In this document: piece by piece, positions 5,417-7,796 of the stretch
Layout: every line of letters starts with the position of its first letter
How positions within the stretch are numbered: position 1 is the stretch's first letter
Notes under the pieces: model-generated
Database searches by the model: none
Told to the model about the DNA's origin: nothing
The model's input: only the letters and a program-made list of their open reading frames with translations
Position numbers and translations under genes: made by a program
Source of the DNA: Euryarchaeota archaeon UBA220
Lineage (GTDB): Archaea > Thermoplasmatota > Poseidoniia > Poseidoniales > Thalassarchaeaceae
Direction: 5' to 3'
Assembly: GCA_002501885.1 (NCBI GenBank)
Contig: DAON01000088.1
Location: 1 to 7,796 of the forward strand
Length of the DNA stretch: 7,796 nt

Positions 5417-6649
5417 TTACTTGGCCCTTCCGTAAATACCTTCGAAACTCTCAGCATTTCCTTCGTAAGTAAAACTCTCCAGCACTCTTCGCCTGCCATT
5501 ATCTCCCTTGCCATTGAGAGTCGCATCCGAAGTCAACTCAGTTAGAATTGCTTCAGCCATAGATTCCTCATCTGCCATCGTGAAAAGACCCCCGACACTA
5601 TCGTCCACCATTTCCGGTAATGGTCCGTGATTGACTGTGACAACCGGGGTACCGGAAGCCATCGCTTCGAGAGGAATTAGACCCTGTCCTTCGTAGTATG
5701 ATGGATAGACAACCAAGTCGGCCGAGCGAAACAATTCTGCTAACTCTTCAAATGGCATTCCAGGCTCAAAGTAGACCGATTCACCAACCCCCAGAGACTT
5801 GGCCAATCGATTGAGTCTGGAGCGTAGATGACCCCTGCCGACAATTACCAAACGAGTTGAGGGAGCAGTGGCATGAACCCTAGCAAAGCCCCTGAGAAGA
5901 GATGCGTAACCCTTCCTAGCAGCAAGTCTACCAACAGCCAACAAAAGCCGTGATTCAGAGGAAGCCACATCGTATCTAGAACGAATTACATCATGTGTTG
6001 CCATCGCATCCTCATCATCACTGTGCAATGGCACGAAAATACTCGTGTCAACCCCCCAATGAACGACTTCACAATTCCAGTTCATAGGAGGCGAGTAGCG
6101 CTGCATAAAATCCTGCTTGGTCGCCTGAGAATTGGCCACACAAATACTCGACTCTCTAACTGCAGCGCGTTCATATCCAGCATAGTGTTTAGCAGTCATA
6201 AGGATGGCTAAATCGTTTGGATTGGCCCATACGGCTGCTTCCTTGTTCTTCGACGCCTCGACCAAACCATCTCTTTCCCCTAGCCAAGATCCGTGCAGAG
6301 AAGAGACCACAGGAGCTACTGATTTTCTACAGTCACGAAACTGCTTGGCCGACCAAGAAATCATTGGACAGTGCAAGTGCACCACATCGACAGGATTGCT
6401 AGCATGCAATCGCTTTAGCGCTCTCATAGCACTTCTTCCGTACGAGCGAGTGAACGCCATTGGAATTGGAATCCACCCAACACTGACTACATCAACGCCC
6501 TCGATACTGGGCGGACTACCTCCTCCTGAGCGAGTAATTACAGTCACTTGATGGCCTCTCGCAGCGAGTGAAGCCGATAGATGGTACACAGTAGAGCCCA
6601 TTCCGCCCCAGCGGGGAGGATATTCGGCTGACAGCATCGCTATGTGCAT
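5417..6649 (-). CDS. GT4-family glycosyltransferase
   Basis: This 410-aa retaining glycosyltransferase of the GT-B fold transfers a sugar from a nucleotide sugar to a glycan, lipid or protein acceptor, probably at the cytoplasmic face. The N-terminal domain opens with MHIAMLSAEYPPRWGGMG, containing the GG-x-G loop (15-18), then SASLAARGHQVTVIT and HGSW near 119. The C-terminal donor domain shows GRLAARKG (240-247), VGRGHLR, and the E-x7-E motif EGQGLIPLE (320-328), followed by A-SGTPVV and a PE-V-GG-F phrase, all typical of GT4. No membrane segment is seen. The frame extends 11 codons upstream to ATG 6682, but the 6649 start begins right at the first beta strand and has GGTGAT (6652-6657) just before it, so I prefer it. 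Acceptor and donor cannot be told from sequence. A GT2 gene diverges from it, and both may act on surface glycans or glycolipids. Confidence 0.88.
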   Translation of the reverse strand: MHIAMLSAEYPPRWGGMGSTVYHLSASLAARGHQVTVITRSGGGSPPSIEGVDVVSVGWIPIPMAFTRSYGRSAMRALKRLHASNPVDVVHLHCPMISWSAKQFRDCRKSVAPVVSSLHGSWLGERDGLVEASKNKEAAVWANPNDLAILMTAKHYAGYERAAVRESSICVANSQATKQDFMQRYSPPMNWNCEVVHWGVDTSIFVPLHSDDEDAMATHDVIRSRYDVASSESRLLLAVGRLAARKGYASLLRGFARVHATAPSTRLVIVGRGHLRSRLNRLAKSLGVGESVYFEPGMPFEELAELFRSADLVVYPSYYEGQGLIPLEAMASGTPVVTVNHGPLPEMVDDSVGGLFTMADEESMAEAILTELTSDATLNGKGDNGRRRVLESFTYEGNAESFEGIYGRAK

Positions 6650-6754
6650 GGAATCACCGTATTCGCGGCTCAGCGCCCGCATTTCAAGAGCACGACCCCG
6701 GGGCAGCGATTCGTATTGTTCAAAACGAGGACTTGGGTGGGCGGCTTCGATAGT
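6650..6754. promoter_or_regulatory. Divergent promoter region between GT4 and GT2 genes
   Basis: This 105-bp gap separates two divergent glycosyltransferase genes. For GT4 (minus strand), CTTGAAAT at 6681-6688 is a weak TATA candidate about 35 nt before ATG 6649, and GGTGAT at 6652-6657 resembles a Shine-Dalgarno site. For GT2 (plus strand), GTATTGTTCAAAAC (6713-6726) is the best A/T-rich block, 29-42 nt before ATG 6755, consistent with a short leader. No clear inverted repeat or shared operator is seen. Confidence 0.35.
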
Positions 6755-7489
6755 ATGGCCGAGACCCTACCTGTACATGTGACCGTAGTCATCCCGACTC
6801 GTAATGAGGAGGCGGCCATCGTCGACACCATTCGCTCAGTTCCAAACGATGGTTGGTGTGATAAACTCGACTTTTTGATTATTGATGGAAACTCGACAGA
6901 TCGCACCAGAGAACTGGCAGAATCAGAGGGTGCTACTGTCTATCTAGAGCCCCGAAAGGGATACGGTAGGGCGTACAAGACCGGTTTTGCAATGGCCGCC
7001 GGAGATATCATCGTCACCATGGACGCTGACTGTACATATCCCGGTGAAGAAGTCCCAGACTTGGTCCGCAAGTTAGTGAGCGAAAATCTAGAGTGGATTA
7101 CCTGCGACAGGTTGCGCAGAGCAGAAGAGGGAGCCATGCCCGGAGTGCACGGGTTTGGTAACTGGGTTCTTTCTACAACAGCCAAGATACTCTACTGGTA
7201 TGGAATACACGACTCACAAAGCGGTATGTGGGTATTCCGTAAGTCTATTTTCGATGACGAGCGCATTAGACCAAAGCACGACGGAATGCCACTGTCACAG
7301 GAATTCAAGATTCGCGCTAGACGCTATCTGGGCAAGCAGAAGACCAAAGAAATCAGCGTCCCTTACCGCCCTCGTGTTGGCGAGGCAGAAATCAATACAT
7401 GGGGGGACGGATTACTCAATCTGAGATTCTTATTCACACACAGGCTCGGCCTCACACGACAGATTACTCCCTGGGGACCCAAGGACTAG
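6755..7489 (+). CDS. GT2-family glycosyltransferase (dolichol-phosphate sugar synthase-like)
   Basis: This 244-aa GT-A glycosyltransferase has the order VVIPTRNEEAAI (11-22), IIDGNSTDRT (42-51), KGYGRAYKTGF (68-78), the metal-binding D-x-D in TMDADCTYP (D90, D92), DSQSGMWVFRK (153-163), and YRPRVGEAEIN (204-214). This matches the family that makes polyprenyl- or dolichyl-phosphate sugars or extends glycans with nucleotide-sugar donors in the cytoplasm. It lacks the C-terminal transmembrane helices of some family members, so it should be soluble or peripheral. ATG 6755 is chosen because it lies just before the first catalytic strand. An open extension to 6644 would add 37 residues of no family character and overlap the GT4 start. 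Its stop codon is one base from the stop of the convergent gene. The specific sugar and acceptor are not determinable. Confidence 0.88.
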   Translation: MAETLPVHVTVVIPTRNEEAAIVDTIRSVPNDGWCDKLDFLIIDGNSTDRTRELAESEGATVYLEPRKGYGRAYKTGFAMAAGDIIVTMDADCTYPGEEVPDLVRKLVSENLEWITCDRLRRAEEGAMPGVHGFGNWVLSTTAKILYWYGIHDSQSGMWVFRKSIFDDERIRPKHDGMPLSQEFKIRARRYLGKQKTKEISVPYRPRVGEAEINTWGDGLLNLRFLFTHRLGLTRQITPWGPKD

Positions 7490-7490
7490 A

Positions 7491-7796
7491 TTACTCAATC
7501 CAATTAGCCAGATGTGGCATTACTTCTTGGGATCTGGTAATTACCCCCATGTGTCCTCCAGGCACATCGACTACTCTCACATTCTCAAGTATCGATGAAA
7601 GAATCGTACAAGCCTCAAATTGATGAGGAGGTGTCTCTTTACTGAGAGTAATCAGGATTGGATGACGTATGGAAGAATAGTATGATGGAGGAGTCTTATC
7701 ATAGCACAGCAGACGCACCTCACTCAGTATCTTTGGTTGCAGATTCCTCCACATTTGTTTCCTATGTTCGGGCATCAATTCCCAAGTGCCAATATC
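7491..7796 (-). CDS. Partial protein, C-terminus of probable alpha/beta hydrolase
   Basis: The minus-strand frame is open from the right edge (7796) to TAA at 7491-7493, giving 101 visible residues and no start codon that must be used. TTG at 7778 and ATG at 7775 are internal. The sequence RHPILITLSKETPP resembles the strand-turn-acidic loop of alpha/beta hydrolases that often holds the catalytic Asp. VDVPGGHMGVI (about 26-16 residues before the end) matches the loop carrying the catalytic His, followed by a final helix ending in LANWIE, like the closing helix of this fold. The nucleophile elbow would lie outside the window. An esterase, lipase or thioesterase-type activity is likely, but the substrate is unknown. 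The stop codon is separated by one base from that of the convergent GT2 gene. Confidence 0.6.
   Translation of the reverse strand, partial: DIGTWELMPEHRKQMWRNLQPKILSEVRLLCYDKTPPSYYSSIRHPILITLSKETPPHQFEACTILSSILENVRVVDVPGGHMGVITRSQEVMPHLANWIE

Noticed and set aside
6204..6551. 115-aa plus-strand frame opposite the GT4 gene
   Set aside because: It lies entirely inside the well-supported GT4 coding region and has no recognisable motif.
6644..6754. 37-residue N-terminal extension of the GT2 protein
   Set aside because: The extra residues show no GT2 features, overlap the GT4 start region and would put the start codon upstream of the likely promoter.
1..7796. CRISPR array, tRNA/rRNA gene, insertion sequence or attachment site
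   Set aside because: I found no regularly spaced repeats, cloverleaf-like sequence, transposase or terminal inverted repeats. The only notable repeat is the lipoprotein upstream element.

Overview
The window looks like a piece of a compact archaeal chromosome, most probably from a planktonic marine euryarchaeon such as Poseidoniales (Marine Group II) or a related Thermoplasmatota lineage. This is inferred from several things: lipoproteins with short acidic tethers, a membrane-anchored tandem winged-helix regulator, TATA-like boxes about 26 nt from start codons or just upstream of short leaders, a GAGGTGA Shine-Dalgarno match, acidic proteins and very short gaps between genes. No rRNA, tRNA or other taxonomic marker is present, so the assignment is tentative.

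Layout. Bases 1-1644 hold two minus-strand genes for exported lipoproteins: a partial one cut by the left edge, and a complete protein of 490 aa with five Asp-boxes (sialidase/BNR-like). Upstream of them, on the same strand, is a membrane-anchored regulator with two winged-helix domains (1693-2601). A 47-bp divergent gap separates it from a plus-strand pair: an M29-type aminopeptidase homologue (2649-3680) and a thiamine pyrophosphokinase-like protein (3685-4284), 4 nt apart. Next, on the minus strand, come an AI-2E/PerM-family membrane protein (4297-5358) and, upstream of it, a GT4 glycosyltransferase (5417-6649). Divergent from GT4 is a soluble GT2 glycosyltransferase (6755-7489). The right edge carries the C-terminal end of a minus-strand protein resembling an alpha/beta hydrolase (7491-7796).

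How the genes may work together. The regulator and the two lipoproteins form a co-oriented cell-surface block, and the two glycosyltransferases plus the AI-2E-type protein form a second envelope-oriented block. The aminopeptidase-TPK pair is probably one transcription unit. These groupings are inferred from spacing and orientation only.

Most notable points. (1) The two lipoprotein genes share an 87%-identical 45-bp segment covering the 39 bp before, and the first two codons of, equivalent GTG starts. In one copy it contains an in-frame TGA, and it places a TATA-like box 26-27 nt before GTG, which fits leaderless transcription. (2) The M29 homologue lacks the usual His and Asp at two expected metal-ligand positions. 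(3) The TPK homologue has lost the Arg and Asp of its GGRxDH motif. There is no mobile element, CRISPR array, RNA gene or recognisable new defence or biosynthetic system, and no stretch over 300 bases is without a gene.
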